Part shown: positions 23,259 to 32,959 of the stretch, piece after piece | Position numbering within the stretch: position 1 is the first letter of the stretch | Layout of the letters: the number at the start of each line of letters is the position of its first letter | Assembly: GCA_946122785.1 (NCBI GenBank) | Contig: CAMGYJ010000005.1 | Span: 86,360,547 to 86,424,546 of the forward strand | Direction: 5' to 3' | DNA from: Linum tenue | Taxonomy: Eukaryota > Streptophyta > Magnoliopsida > Malpighiales > Linaceae | Length of the DNA: 64,000 bases | The notes under the pieces: generated by a model | What the model saw: the letters and a program-made list of their open reading frames with translations, nothing else | Told to the model about the DNA's origin: nothing | Databases searched by the model: none | Program-made: the position numbers and the translations under genes

Positions 23259-23369
23259 GATTCAGATCTGCACCAACAAAAACTAAAACACCCAAGTGAA
23301 AAGCAAGGGTGGAAAACAAAAGAAAATGCTAAAGTAACAAACTTCTGCCTTTCCTAATAATCTAGAAAG

Positions 23370-23387
23370 TCCCCGGCAACGGCGCCA
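23370..23387 (-). other. Element D primer-binding site (tRNA-Asp)
   Basis: Plus strand TCCCCGGCAACGGCGCCA is a perfect 18-base match to the tRNA-Asp 3' end. Confidence 0.92.
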
Positions 23388-23393
23388 AAAACT

Positions 23394-24867
23394 TGACACG
23401 CTAAAACACAACACCTAACAATGACCAAGTGTAACCAATGAAAGGGACTGCAGTATAGTGGCACAAGTAATAAATATCGAATCCACGGGTCTCTAGAGTT
23501 ACTATTACTCAGCTTCAGTTCATTATCTAGCAAACTAGATTAAGGATTGATTGATAAACTACTCTACTGACTACTCTACTAATTACAAGTTGGGAACTCA
23601 CTTAGGTATGATTCCCCCTAGCTCCTCAATTAGGTCCAAGTTGCAATTACCTTTGGTTGATCTACTGTTGATTAAACTGCGGAAGATCCTAAATTAGCTT
23701 GGAATCTCTTAAGCTGACCAAGCCCTCTCAGACAGAATACCCGGCAGGCGACTAACCTTCACCGGGATAGACTGCTAAGGCGATTCACACAGATCTCCAC
23801 TACTGGAATGAATTCCAGTACAAAGCAGTGAATTGATTGACTCTCGCACAACCAATTCACTACTATCAATCAAGGAAGCTCTCTTAACCTAATCAGATTC
23901 TATCTATCATAGGTTAAAGCAGAAATCAAGAGAATTTGATCAAGATCCAATTGACTCAATAAATCATGCCTCAATCGATTATAATCAGACAGTGTAGCAT
24001 CCAAAACTTCATACAAGAAAGATCCTAACTCATGGAACTAGGGTTCCTCAAAACCTAAGTGAAGGGAAGTTACTCCATAGAGAAGAGAGAGACTGCAGAA
24101 ATCTGATCTCGATCTTCAATCTCCATCTCCAAGCTTTATTCCTGAGCTCCAATGGCGAAGAAATCCTCCAAAATAGCTCCAAGAATGTTCCCAAGTCGCT
24201 CTCTCTCTCTAGGGTTCGTCCCTTGGGTGTTTGGAATCCAAAACCCAGCTCCCCTCCCTTTTGGCTCGGATTAGGCTTAAAAACAGGCTTCCCCGAGTTG
24301 CACGGCCAGGTGCACGGCCGTGCACAACACCATTCTGGCCGTGCACCCTCAAAACGCACCGTTTCACTTAATCGATCTCAGCCATCTGCACGGCCAGGTG
24401 CACGGCCGTGCAAGGCTGGATTTTGCCCGTGCAAGGCCTCGGCAGAGAGCGCACGGCCAGAATTATATGTTGCACGGCCGTGCGCCTCCCTGGTCTGCCC
24501 GTGCAGCTTGCTCAGCCTCTGTTTAATGCTTCGTTTCTCCCTCGTCCGGACTCCGAATCAGTCGCCGTTTGATCCCAGACGCTCGTAGTCTCGTCCTCTT
24601 TCGTTTCATAACAAGCTTGCATGATTCTCTGTCCATAAAGTGAGGTAGAAATCAATTCTTCTTCAGGTCATGCCCGAGTTTCTGCTCCCGAATCGCCAAT
24701 TGATCTCTGATTGACTTGAAACTTGCGCCTATGCTTCACTTTATGTGCTAGGACCTGAAATGTGACAAAGGAACACAACCTAGCATAAAATAGGCCAAAG
24801 ACACGGTAATTCAAGCTCAAACAATCAAGAAACAAAGGGGAAAACATGTGCAAATACCGAGTCATCA
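23394..24867 (-). repeat. Element D 5' LTR
   Basis: Identical ends and length to 19200-20673. It abuts the primer site through the six bases AAAACT. Confidence 0.93.
24295..24509 (-). promoter_or_regulatory. Element D LTR palindrome cluster (5' LTR)
   Basis: An identical copy of the cluster at 20101-20315. As this is the 5' LTR, it is the copy expected to drive the element. Confidence 0.6.
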
Positions 24868-24872
24868 GGCCC

Positions 24873-25270
24873 ACTAATCACTTCCTTGACAAAGTCAAAC
24901 TTCCACCACTCCTCTTTTGTTGGCATCATACTCCAGACACTTAAGGGATCCGAACATATTGCTTGATTTAAGAATACATCCTTGAACACCAATTCATCAA
25001 GCCCTGCAAATATTTTCTTGGGAACTAGCACATTAATTGGCTTTGATGCTTCATTACCTGCACTTGAGCCCTGCCCTTATGAAAAACCACTCTAGCCCAT
25101 TAGGCCAACCTTCAACTTCATTCAAGTACACCTCTTTCAAGGGCCAGCCCATTCAGAGCCCAATCTGCCTCAAACAATCCAGTACTCTTGGCCCCTGACA
25201 CATCTCTCTCTCGGCCCAAACTGATGGCCCACGCGACACCAACTCAGGCTGACTCTCTGGCCCATCAGAG
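24873..25270 (-). pseudogene. Element E 3' coding remnant, split by element D
   Basis: The minus-strand frame at 24873-25031 reads FAGLDELVFKDVFLNQAICS, then MMPTKEEWWKFDFVKEVISG. It continues, across the GGCCC target site, into 19030-19199 (EEKIEELNQ..., then HDWKKRKHEKWVC). Removing D joins the two parts in frame, so they formed one ORF before D inserted. I do not recognise the family. It ends just before E's polypurine tract. Confidence 0.55.
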
Positions 25271-25273
25271 ATG

Positions 25274-26828
25274 CTAGCTAGGGTTTCGGGGGAGGGCTAG
25301 AGTTGGAGAGCAGTTTCTCACCCGAGAGCAAAGCACCGTGCCAGCTTGCTCCGTCTCCACCTTCCCCATCTTCTTTCCCATCGTCCGACGGTCCTCCCGA
25401 CCGCACTGCGGCCCACTCGAATCCGCCGTCGTTCCCAGCTCCGCCTCCATCGAAGACTCCTTCCTCTTCACCCCCGGCGACGTGCGAGGAGGCCCAACAC
25501 CGCCTCCCTCCTCCTTCCCCGACCGATTTTTCTTCAATAGCGACCGGGGCTCGACATTAATCGAGAGAGAGAGAGAGAGAGAGAGAGATCGTTCGCCGCC
25601 GCCCTTTTTGTCGTTCGCCGCCACCACGAAATCCTCCTTCTTCGACGGCTCATTCTCCTCCTTCGTTCTGGTCATTGGTGCTTAGCTCCCCGGCGGCGGA
25701 CTTCTCCTCATACAAATGCGAGGTCGCCCCACTTCCTGCTTCTCCTCCTTGTCCTTCGACTCCAGCGAGACAACTCGGGAACTCATCGTCTCCGCTTTCC
25801 TAGCAGTCACTTGCTTCTCCGGTTCTGTCTTCGACGGAGCACGTGCGGTCCCGTTCCGCGGCGAGCAGTTCGCCAGGCGGTGGGGAGTAGGTCGCGACGT
25901 CCCGCCGCTCTTCTTCTGCTCTGCACCCTCCGTAATCGACAGCGAATCGAATACCAAAAGAGCGCTTGACGACTTTGGAGCAGCCCCGCCCTTGGTATAA
26001 TTCACACGAAACATCGATGACCTCTCTCGAATCTCCTGCTTCTCAAAATTAATTCCATCTCCTGGCCTTTGATTCTCCTTCCTAATCTTCCAATTGACCT
26101 CCCCGGGCCTTTGATTCCTTTTTCTGAACCGCCAGTTCGCAGGGCGATCCGATGCTACTTGCCGCTCACCACCTCCCACCTTCGTCCTCCTGTCCGATGG
26201 CCCCTGGCCTGAAATAAGATGACCGGCAGCGACTAACTTGTGAATGGCTTCAGAAGAAGGGTTAGCCATCGTCTTGGATGCGGCTCCAATGGCTGGAGTT
26301 GTTGTCGGCGTTAATGGTGGTCGTTCAGGGATCACCAGCTTTGCTACCCTCGAATCACCTTGGCTATCAATCTGCATTTGGTCCTGTTCATCATCAGTAC
26401 TAGTTTTGAATGGCGAGACTGAGTCATCGAGTGTTGGGGTAGATACCCCGTCATCGATCTCAGAAATAATGATCTTCGTCTTCGGCATCCGATTGGGAAA
26501 GTAAGATGGTGATTTCTGCCGTTGGAGATGGTGGTGGTGACGTCGCCACGGTGGTGGTGGGTGGCTTGGTTCGCCGCGGCGAGTCTAGGAATCGCATGAT
26601 CTCCTCCATATTCGCCTTCCACCTTCGTTCCTCTTGGGTTCGGCGATCGAGCGCTTTTTGTATGAGGGCGTCTTGCCGATCGGACGCTGAAGCGAAGAGC
26701 TGTGACTCTAGTGCTTCATCTATTCTCGGCTCATGCCTAGACTCCCTCGTCTCAGCAGCCGCTGCTAGCTTCTTTCTCGTTCCGCCGTCCACCATCGTCT
26801 TCTTCATCACCGTCGGCGGAACCATCAT
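25274..26828 (-). pseudogene. Element E gag-like ORFs
   Basis: Reading starts at 26828 (MMVPPTVMKK), 32 bases after the primer site. The first frame (26460-26828, 122 aa) has a helical, charged region (ESQLFASASDRQDALIQKAL, then MEEIMRFLDSPR) like the N-terminus of plant gypsy Gag. It overlaps by 29 bases a second frame (25682-26488, 268 aa), which is Arg/Lys/Pro/Ser-rich and contains repeated RxRKxNQRPG-like blocks (about residues 110-140) suggestive of nucleic-acid binding. A third frame, 25274-25675, includes a (GA)n-encoded Ser-Leu run. Whether the overlap is programmed frameshifting or simple decay is unclear. No zinc knuckle, protease or RT is visible. Confidence 0.6.
25563..25588. repeat. 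(GA)13 microsatellite
   Basis: Uninterrupted GA dinucleotides inside element E. On the minus strand it encodes an artificial Ser-Leu repeat. Confidence 0.95.
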
Positions 26829-26859
26829 CTTCTTCAGAGAGCTTCGATGAGCTCATGTT

Positions 26860-26872
26860 GGCTCTGATACCA
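26860..26872 (-). other. Element E primer-binding site (tRNA-iMet)
   Basis: The minus strand reads TGGTATCAGAGCC, the standard site complementary to initiator methionine tRNA. It lies two bases inside the LTR end. Confidence 0.9.
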
Positions 26873-26874
26873 AA

Positions 26875-27196
26875 TGATAGAACCTGTTTCTAGGATTCTA
26901 TCGGGAATTGGGATTTAGGGATTAAGAACGGAATTAGGGATTTGAGAAGAGAAAGATAGAGAATCGGCCTAGAACTTTAGAGGGATTGGGAACGAGAATT
27001 GAGAGGGTAGGGAGATTAGGATTTAGGAGGGTTTTCTTAATATTCTTCTTATTGATTGCGTATGAATAAGCCTAGTACATATTTATAGCGAATATAGGAA
27101 AAGCCTACTAATAATCCTAATTCTACTAAAATACTACTAACCATAATAAGAATTACCCTATTATTATAGAAACCCTAACGAAGTTGGTTTCTATCA
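26875..27196 (-). repeat. Element E 5' LTR
   Basis: 322 bp, same ends as the left copy. It directly abuts the iMet primer site on the internal side, which sets the element's orientation as minus. Confidence 0.85.
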
Positions 27197-27455
27197 ACAT
27201 GTTATTGTTTCAAGCAAAATCATATAATAAAAGGTGAACTAATACAATACGAATTTTATTGTAAAAAAATACAATAAGAATTCTCGCACTATCCATTAAA
27301 ACTAAAGACTTGTTGTTATTAGTTCTTTATGATTTTGAAACTCACTTTACTTTGCAATTTTTATACTTAGTCCATGCGCTTAAGAGACCTGATCAAAGAA
27401 AATTAGCGGAAAACAACCCCAACCTATATATTACCTTTGTTGAGAAATTTTACAA
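27197..27455. other. Tail of split tandem repeat, then AT-rich DNA
   Basis: 27197-27260 continues the 157-bp repeat interrupted by E. The rest shows no gene or repeat I recognise. Confidence 0.5.
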
Positions 27456-27735
27456 TGCTATATAGTATTGGTGCTATAGGTTTTTGCCTTTATGGTACAA
27501 CTTAAATTTGTACATTTACGTTATGGTACAACTTCAGATTGTACCTATACTTTTTGCACAAATTCTTTTATGGTACAACTTGAACTTGTATCATTATGTG
27601 ATGGTACAACTTCAAGTTGTAAAGTTGTACCATAACATAATGATACAAATTGTTTTATGGTACAACCTAAACTTATACATTTAATGTTATGGTACAACTT
27701 TAAGTTGTACATTAAAGCACCAATACTATATAGCA
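27456..27735. mobile_element. MITE-like element with 20-bp perfect terminal inverted repeats
   Basis: TGCTATATAGTATTGGTGCT at 27456-27475 is exactly inverted at 27716-27735. The 280-bp body is almost entirely built from short units containing ATGGTACAACTT (at least six, in either orientation), several of them self-complementary (CAACTTCAAGTTG). The size, ends and lack of coding fit a miniature inverted-repeat or fold-back element. A target duplication is not clear. Confidence 0.75.
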
Positions 27736-28789
27736 TAGTAGAAGTGCTCCTACCTTTGTTAGTGAACAGTAACGGAGGTTTAGGTTTATATATACTAATA
27801 ACTAATAACTACAAAGTGGAAGAGCAAAATCTCCAAACCATCTCAATCCTTTGTCCAATATTAGTCATCCCATAATACATGTCTCTGTCTCCCTGCATAA
27901 CTGTTCCTCCTTGAAAACATGATTCATCGCTCAATTTCACCCCATCCGAGCCACAATTTTCTTAATTTATCCACAATCATGACTGAGATAGAGCTCCCTG
28001 AGCTTGTACCAGGGCTTGCTAAGAGAGACAGCATGGAGTGTCTCGTTAGCTTGCATCTCACGAATCAGTGCATCACCTCTCGAATCTGTTGAGGTTGTTA
28101 GAAATTGGAGAAACGATTAAACATGGAGAACATTGAAGAAACAAGAAGGAAGAATTGTTGGAATGTAATAATAGTTTGTCTTTGAGACTTATTCTTGTAT
28201 CAATTTGATTTAGAGTTTCCAAGTAGCCAAAAAAGAGTGGACTTTACGAGCCAAAACTGTTATGTATTACTGGAAGCAAGTATAATAAGAACTCGTTTTC
28301 CATATACTAGCTTATGTTCTGTAGCCTTGAAGCAAGGCATATGATATAAAGCAAACAAATGAAGAAGAGACTAGATAATTTCTTGCTTTCTAGACATACA
28401 GAGCCATAACAATATTCTCCTGTTCTAGTAGAGTATTGCAAAAGGGCCACTCTTAAAGATATATATAGAAAGCTCATTGAACTTGGGATGCCATTCAATC
28501 TAACGCTTGACACTTGACAGTCGTACCCAAAACCATGTGGCAACTAACGAACACGAGCTCGCTTTGTTTAAAGTGTCGTCCCTCTACCACAATCCCCACA
28601 TACAAAAACTCCCAACCATCAACCTGCAAAGCAGGCAGAGACTCTGTCAACAGCAAAACAGGAAATCTTATAGAGTAACTGAAATGGTGGGACTTTTGAA
28701 GCCTAAATCCAGCACACAAAGAATACGCCAACAACTCAAAGCCTCACGACTTCAGATCAGTGCCGCTACTATGTCATACGAAAGAAAGG
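27736..28789. other. Unassigned DNA
   Basis: Short open frames on both strands (for example minus 28495-28734) show no family motifs. There is no sign of splicing that would join them. It may be intergenic DNA or a highly decayed element. Confidence 0.4.
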
Positions 28790-28797
28790 TGTACTTG

Positions 28798-29389
28798 TGG
28801 CGGAGGCAGGATTACAATTGACCCCTGTCCTCTTTTTAAAATATAAATAATAATTAATAAATAATTAATAAATATAATTAAAAGTAATAATATTCAAATT
28901 ATTCATTCATAGATAAAGAAATAATCAACTAATACAATTTTATTTTGCATAAACAACCACAACGAGTTTTTGTATTTCGAAACAAATGCAAAATACATTC
29001 GTTGTGTACACTTTTAAGTAAGTCTCTTTCAGTGTATCCTATTAAATAATCATAGCTAACTGATCGTCAATCCAACTTTGAAGTTGTTCTTAATACAGCT
29101 GAAGCTAAAAATGCTCTTTCTAGTTTCATAAGCAAATGAACTTACGAATATATGACTTATAAACTTTCATCTCCACCATTGCTCGAGATAATTCATCATG
29201 TACAAGCTGTTGTCGAATAATAGTGTCATGAATGGAATCAATTGACTAATTTTTAGCAATTAATGAACAAGTAATGAGTTGTGATATAGTTGACAAAACA
29301 TCCTTATGTTACTTGTAGGGGTGGTATTTTTTTTCTCTACCAAATATTACCCCTCTCCCGGGACAAGGCCAAAATGACCTAGCTCCGCC
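28798..29389 (-). mobile_element. Tip100-like hAT deletion derivative
   Basis: The ends are TGGCGGAGGCAGG (28798) and, inverted, AGGCGGAGCTAGG (29390-29378), like the GGCGGAGCCAGG ends of Tip100/ZMYM-type hAT elements. The flanks TGTACTTG (28790-28797) and TATACTTC (29390-29397) are an 8-bp duplication with two changes. Only a remnant of the transposase C-terminus remains. Confidence 0.65.
28940..29125 (-). pseudogene. hAT transposase C-terminal remnant
   Basis: The minus strand reads ERAF, then (after a stop) YDYLIGYTERDLLKSVHNEC, then FRNTKTRCG. This follows the pattern ERAFSAM...YIERDIF...DNE...F..MK.RRG of the hAT C-terminal dimerisation domain of TTF/ZMYM-type transposases. The catalytic part is missing. 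Confidence 0.6.
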
Positions 29390-29397
29390 TATACTTC

Positions 29398-30185
29398 CAA
29401 CCTATCCCATTGGCCTGTTCCCTTTTCAGTGCCCAATCAGTACTCAGCATCTCCTGAACCTCTACTTCATAACCAGTCTTCCAGCAGTCTCTTAGTTGGA
29501 TATACTTTACAACGTATCCAAGGACAATCCTACATCACTTATCATAGAAGTTGGAATAGTATTCAAGCTAGACTCTGTACAGTTGACAACTCATAACCTT
29601 GATCCCGACCTACTTCAATCATCAAACATCCCTGGTATCAATGTAGTCAAAAGCGAGTTTCTACGAGGAAACGTTTTGGTGATCTAGAAGCGTAAAATCG
29701 TAAGTTACTAAGTTTTAAAGCGAAGATTTTAACTACATAAGTTATAAAAACTGACATTTTGTGTAGAAGCGTTTTAGTGACCTAAAACGTAAAATCATAA
29801 GTTTTAAAACACGATTTTGACTACATTATCTGGTGTTAGTAATATTGCATATACTTTGCAGAAACAGAATTTCTCTTATGACATTCACTATCAGACGATG
29901 TTGGATATGGACAGTTCCACTCTGAAACCATCCATTACCACCACCCAATGACGTCGACTTGAGAAAAGTTGGACCCTGATGGTTTGGCTAAAGTTTCTGT
30001 ACAGATGGACAAGGTATCTCAATCAACATTTCAAGCTATCCATCCACGATGGATCAATCGTTTATCGCCGTACTGATCCTCTAACAAGAGAGTCGATGCT
30101 GACTGACCTCACTGCTCACTGCTTCAAAACGAACAAGTTTATCCACCCCATATCTATCCCGCTGCGGTAACAGTACAACACACTT
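29398..30185. other. Unassigned DNA with an approximately 95-bp imperfect direct repeat
   Basis: GTTTTGGTGATCTAGAAGCG followed by TAAAATCGTAAG (29672-29704) recurs as GTTTTAGTGACCTAAAACG with TAAAATCATAAG (about 29770-29800). Plus frames at 29496-29687 and 29979-30170 have no recognised domain. Confidence 0.4.
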
Positions 30186-30452
30186 AAAGGGGTCCCTTAG
30201 TAACATGACTAAGTGAATCTCAACTATTGCACCTCATTAAAATTTAATGGCTACAATTAATCTAATTTAATGAAGGACAAAACAGTAATTGCATGATTAT
30301 TTTTATTTTTAATTATTAAATATTTTTGTCCTTGGACTCTTCCCTCCCCGCCGTGCGTCTCGTCTCTACTTTTCCCCGCCGGGCAGGCCGTCGCCGACCA
30401 GGAATTTTTTCGCAATTCCTGCTGGCTGGGAACCCTTGCGTGCAATTGTTTT

Positions 30453-30493
<41 letters not shown>

Positions 30494-31370
30494 TGATTCG
30501 GATAAAATTTTTCCGACGACCATCGACGACGGAGAAGAATTTCCCAGCGACAGTGCTAATTTTGTGATGTTTGTTGACATATTTTATAATGTTTGTACGT
30601 TTTGTTATTTTGTAATGTTTGTCGATTTTTTTTGTAATGTTTGTAAACTTTGTTATTTTTGTTCATCATGTTTATCATTTTTGTCAACCATGTTTGTAAT
30701 GTTTTTTAATGTCTAAAAAACAACCTGGTTCACTTTGGATGGAACTCCTCTATTTAGGGAAGAAGCCTCCAAAGTCAACCCGGGTGTTTTATCCAGTTCG
30801 TATGGATAGTCGGTCTAGTTTGTCATTTTTGTCCACCATGTTCGTAATGTTTGTATGTCTAAAAAACAACCGGGTTGACTTTGAGACGGAGCTCTATATA
30901 TAGGGATGAAGCCCCTAAAGTCAACCCGGGTGTTTTTACCAGTTTGTATGAATTTTTGGTCTAGTTTGTCATTTTTGTCCAGCATGTTTATATGTCTAAA
31001 AACCACCCGGGTTGACTTTGGGAAGGAGCCCCTCTATATAGGGATGGAGCTTCCAAAGTCAACCTGGTTGTTTTTTCTTTTTGTATGGTTTGTATTGTTT
31101 GTCGGTCTAGTTTGTATTTTTTGTACAGTTCATATGTTTGTAATGTTTGTAAATCTGTTTGTATGTTTTGTCGCTCTAGTTTGTACTGTTCATATGTTTG
31201 TATGGTTTGTACTCATTGTAAGCCCGATTTGTATACTTCGTAATTTTCCATAATACCCAAACTACCCCTGTCATTAATTAAATAGCCCTTCCCACTTTTT
31301 AACCATCAGATTGCTATATTCAGATCTAAGGGCTGGGAGGGGCTTAGTTAAGTGACTAAGCACCCCCTTA
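30186..31370 (+). mobile_element. Element F copy 1: hairpin-array transposon
   Basis: Imperfect inverted ends: AAAGGGGTCCCTTAGTAACA at 30186 against TAAGGGGGTGCTTAGTCACT read from 31370. Inside are a (GA)16 run (30455-30486), a TTTGTAATGTTTGT-rich segment and three stacked hairpins. Their arms are at 30719-30740/30768-30788, 30864-30883/30917-30937 and 30999-31020/31052-31074. Each hairpin pairs AACAACCGGGTTGACTTTG with CAAAGTCAACCCGGGTGTT around a CTCTATATAGGGATG-like loop. No coding region. A second copy lies at 32320 to beyond 64000 in reverse orientation. Confidence 0.65.
30455..30486. repeat. (GA)16 microsatellite in element F copy 1
   Basis: Pure GA run at the same relative place as the much longer TC run in copy 2. 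Confidence 0.95.
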
Positions 31371-31653
31371 GTCACTAGATCCTCTCTCTCCATCCAAAAT
31401 ACTATTTCCCTAATACCCGCCTCAAACTGCTTCGACAAGCTTACCTAAAACTGCTATGAGCTAGCTAGCTAGTCTCCAGCTGAAGTGTTGTGACACAAAA
31501 AGTCCCTTGAAAGTCCACTTGCAGTCTCTAATTTCATCAAATTGGCTCAAACTATAAACTAAAACTGATATCAATATCGTACCAATCACAATCATAAAAA
31601 TCAGAGAAAAGCGAAGAAGCCTGTTGAAATCCAACGTACCCAATGAAATGCAA
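31371..31653. other. Likely 3' flank of the LPP-gamma-like exon
   Basis: Between element F copy 1 and the stop codon. AT-rich on the minus strand; could be a 3' UTR. No other feature. Confidence 0.35.
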
Positions 31654-31929
31654 TCAGGTTGATTTGGGGTCCATAACCTTTATGGCTGCCATATTCTTCC
31701 TAGCAGCTCTCGCATTGTCATACTCAAACTGCAACACATTAGGGATGTGGGAGGTATCCTTCACATAGAACATCCTCCCGAATCTGCTCTCCTCAATCGC
31801 GGGGAAGTAGAAGAAGATGGCCGAATTGACCACCCAAAACCACATCCCGCCGAGCACAAGCCCCAGCGACGCGCTGGCGAACACCTGCGCCACTGTGTGG
31901 TAACCCAAATACACCCGATAGTACATGTA
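31654..31929 (-). CDS. Dolichyl-diphosphatase / LPP-gamma-like 3' exon or fragment
   Basis: The minus strand encodes about 90 residues ending in a TGA stop at 31656-31654. They begin YRVYLGYHTVAQVFASASLG, which is the third PAP2 phosphatase motif (SR-x5-H) with the Ser replaced by Tyr. A hydrophobic segment (VLGGMWFWVVNSAIFFYFP) follows, then EESRFGRMFYVKDTSHIPN and FEYDNARAARKNMAAIK. The last block is the hallmark C-terminus of plant LPP-gamma / DOLPP1 proteins, which hydrolyse dolichyl or prenyl diphosphates at the ER or plastid membrane. The first two PAP2 motifs (including SGH/SSH) are absent. Upstream on this strand lie MITE-like DNA and then the F/MULE nest. It is either the last exon of a gene whose other exons lie past the window's right end, or a truncated duplicate. 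There are no stops within the fragment. Confidence 0.7.
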   Translation of the reverse strand, partial: YMYYRVYLGYHTVAQVFASASLGLVLGGMWFWVVNSAIFFYFPAIEESRFGRMFYVKDTSHIPNVLQFEYDNARAARKNMAAIKVMDPKST

Positions 31930-32319
31930 TTGTCCATAATGTATAGTATTTTTTAATTTTTTACATAAAACATGCATTGTTTGCTTGATTTGACACAAAC
32001 TATCACTCAAAATGAGTGATAGTTAAATCTCAAGTTTTGGTTTAGATTGTTGAGATTGTTTAGTAGAGATTGTTGGATTTTGTTTTGTTTCAACTATGTC
32101 CCTACCTTTTTATTTATGTTGTTTTTTTAATATTAAAAACAAAAGTCAAAAGTGACATTTCATCCAAAAAGTAATATAACTTATTTCAATATTTGAATAA
32201 CTATCACAGAAACCAAACGATGTAAACTACAATACACCAATTTTCTTATATACATGTATATTATTATGCATGCATTGATGACAATGCATAACTATCACCA
32301 AAACCAAACGACTCCTAAC
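31930..32319. other. AT-rich DNA with MITE-like short palindromes
   Basis: Contains a perfect 11-bp hairpin AACTATCACTC/GAGTGATAGTT (31998-32024) and two further copies of ACTATCAC.(G/A)AAACCAAACG (about 32212 and 32289). This pattern is typical of small inverted-repeat elements, but I cannot fix its boundaries. If the LPP-gamma-like gene is real, this is intron. Confidence 0.4.
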
Positions 32320-32506
32320 GGGTGAATAAGTCTCTTGTAGCTCTTAGAGTTGAACACACCAATCTAACGGTTAAAAAGTGGGAAGCGATTTTTAATTAGT
32401 GACATGAGTAGTTTGAGTATAATGAAAAATTGCAAAATATACAAACCGTACTTACAAACAATACAAATTAGAGAGACAATTAATACAAACAAATTTATAA
32501 ACAATA

Positions 32507-32770
32507 GGGTGAATACCTTATTCTGACTCGAACTATGACCATACAATCAACTTTGGCCCGTGGTTTGAGAAATTAACATACCGACTCGAACTATGCAGCA
32601 TATAGTCTCAATTAGCCGGAAGACTGGAACAGATGGTCAACACCGTTGGCCGTTAGTCAACTGTTCGGCCACTGTCATGTAAGCACCAAACAAAAAAAAA
32701 CATCAAAATTCTTTTATTATTTCCTTTATCTAATTAAAAAATAATGAAAAGAAATTATTTTTGGCCCCTT
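32507..32770 (+). repeat. MULE terminal inverted repeat (left)
   Basis: Pairs with 62806-63085. The outer 19 bases differ at one position, and the similarity runs about 265 bases, with indels, to TTTTTGGCC. Confidence 0.8.
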
Positions 32771-32959
32771 CCTAGAATCGGCTGGATAGATTTCCTCTCT
32801 CGTCTAAACCCTATCCACAAAAAATCATTCTTCTCCGACCACCCGCCACCTCCGTATCTCAAACGAAAAATGCAACTCTCTTCTTCTTTTCTACCAGACC
32901 TAGACCCCTCTCGCGCTCTCTTCTTCCTTTCTATCATACCCAGACCCCCTCCAGCAATA

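Larger units (their letters stand above)
19200..24867 (-). mobile_element. Element D: young, compact non-autonomous Athila-like element
   Basis: 5,668 bp with 1,474-bp LTRs at 19200-20673 and 23394-24867. It has a perfect GGCCC target duplication (19195-19199 and 24868-24872), a tRNA-Asp primer site, one intact 404-residue ORF, the GTTGGG...CCCAAC stem-loop, PPT1 with its hairpin, a spacer, and PPT2 with its hairpin. There is no pol and no ORF2. By eye the LTRs differ at a single base (A at 19754, C at 23948), so insertion is very recent. It must depend on proteins supplied by a related full element. It sits inside element E. Confidence 0.92.
18661..27196 (-). mobile_element. Element E: non-autonomous LTR retrotransposon
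   Basis: LTRs are 18661-18997 and 26875-27196, both TGATAGAAC...GGTTTCTATCA. The flanking target duplication is ATATG (18656-18660) against ACATG (27197-27201). The primer site TGGTATCAGAGCC (minus strand 26872-26860) matches initiator tRNA-Met. Next to the 3' LTR the minus strand reads GAAGGGGGAGGAGA (18998-19011), a polypurine tract, preceded by the AACCTTGAGGACAAGGTT motif common at the end of plant gypsy pol genes. No protease, RT or integrase is present. The only coding content is gag-like ORFs. Element D interrupts it at 19200-24867. Confidence 0.85.

Noticed and set aside
23370..23387. tRNA-Asp gene end (CCCCGGCAACGGCGCCA) at 10455, 23370 and 48838
   Set aside because: Only the last 18 bases match, and genomic plant tRNA genes do not encode CCA. 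Each lies six bases from an LTR end, so they are primer-binding sites.
30257..30580. Minus-strand ORF of 107 aa with a Ser-Leu repeat
   Set aside because: Created by the GA microsatellite in element F; no start context or family support.
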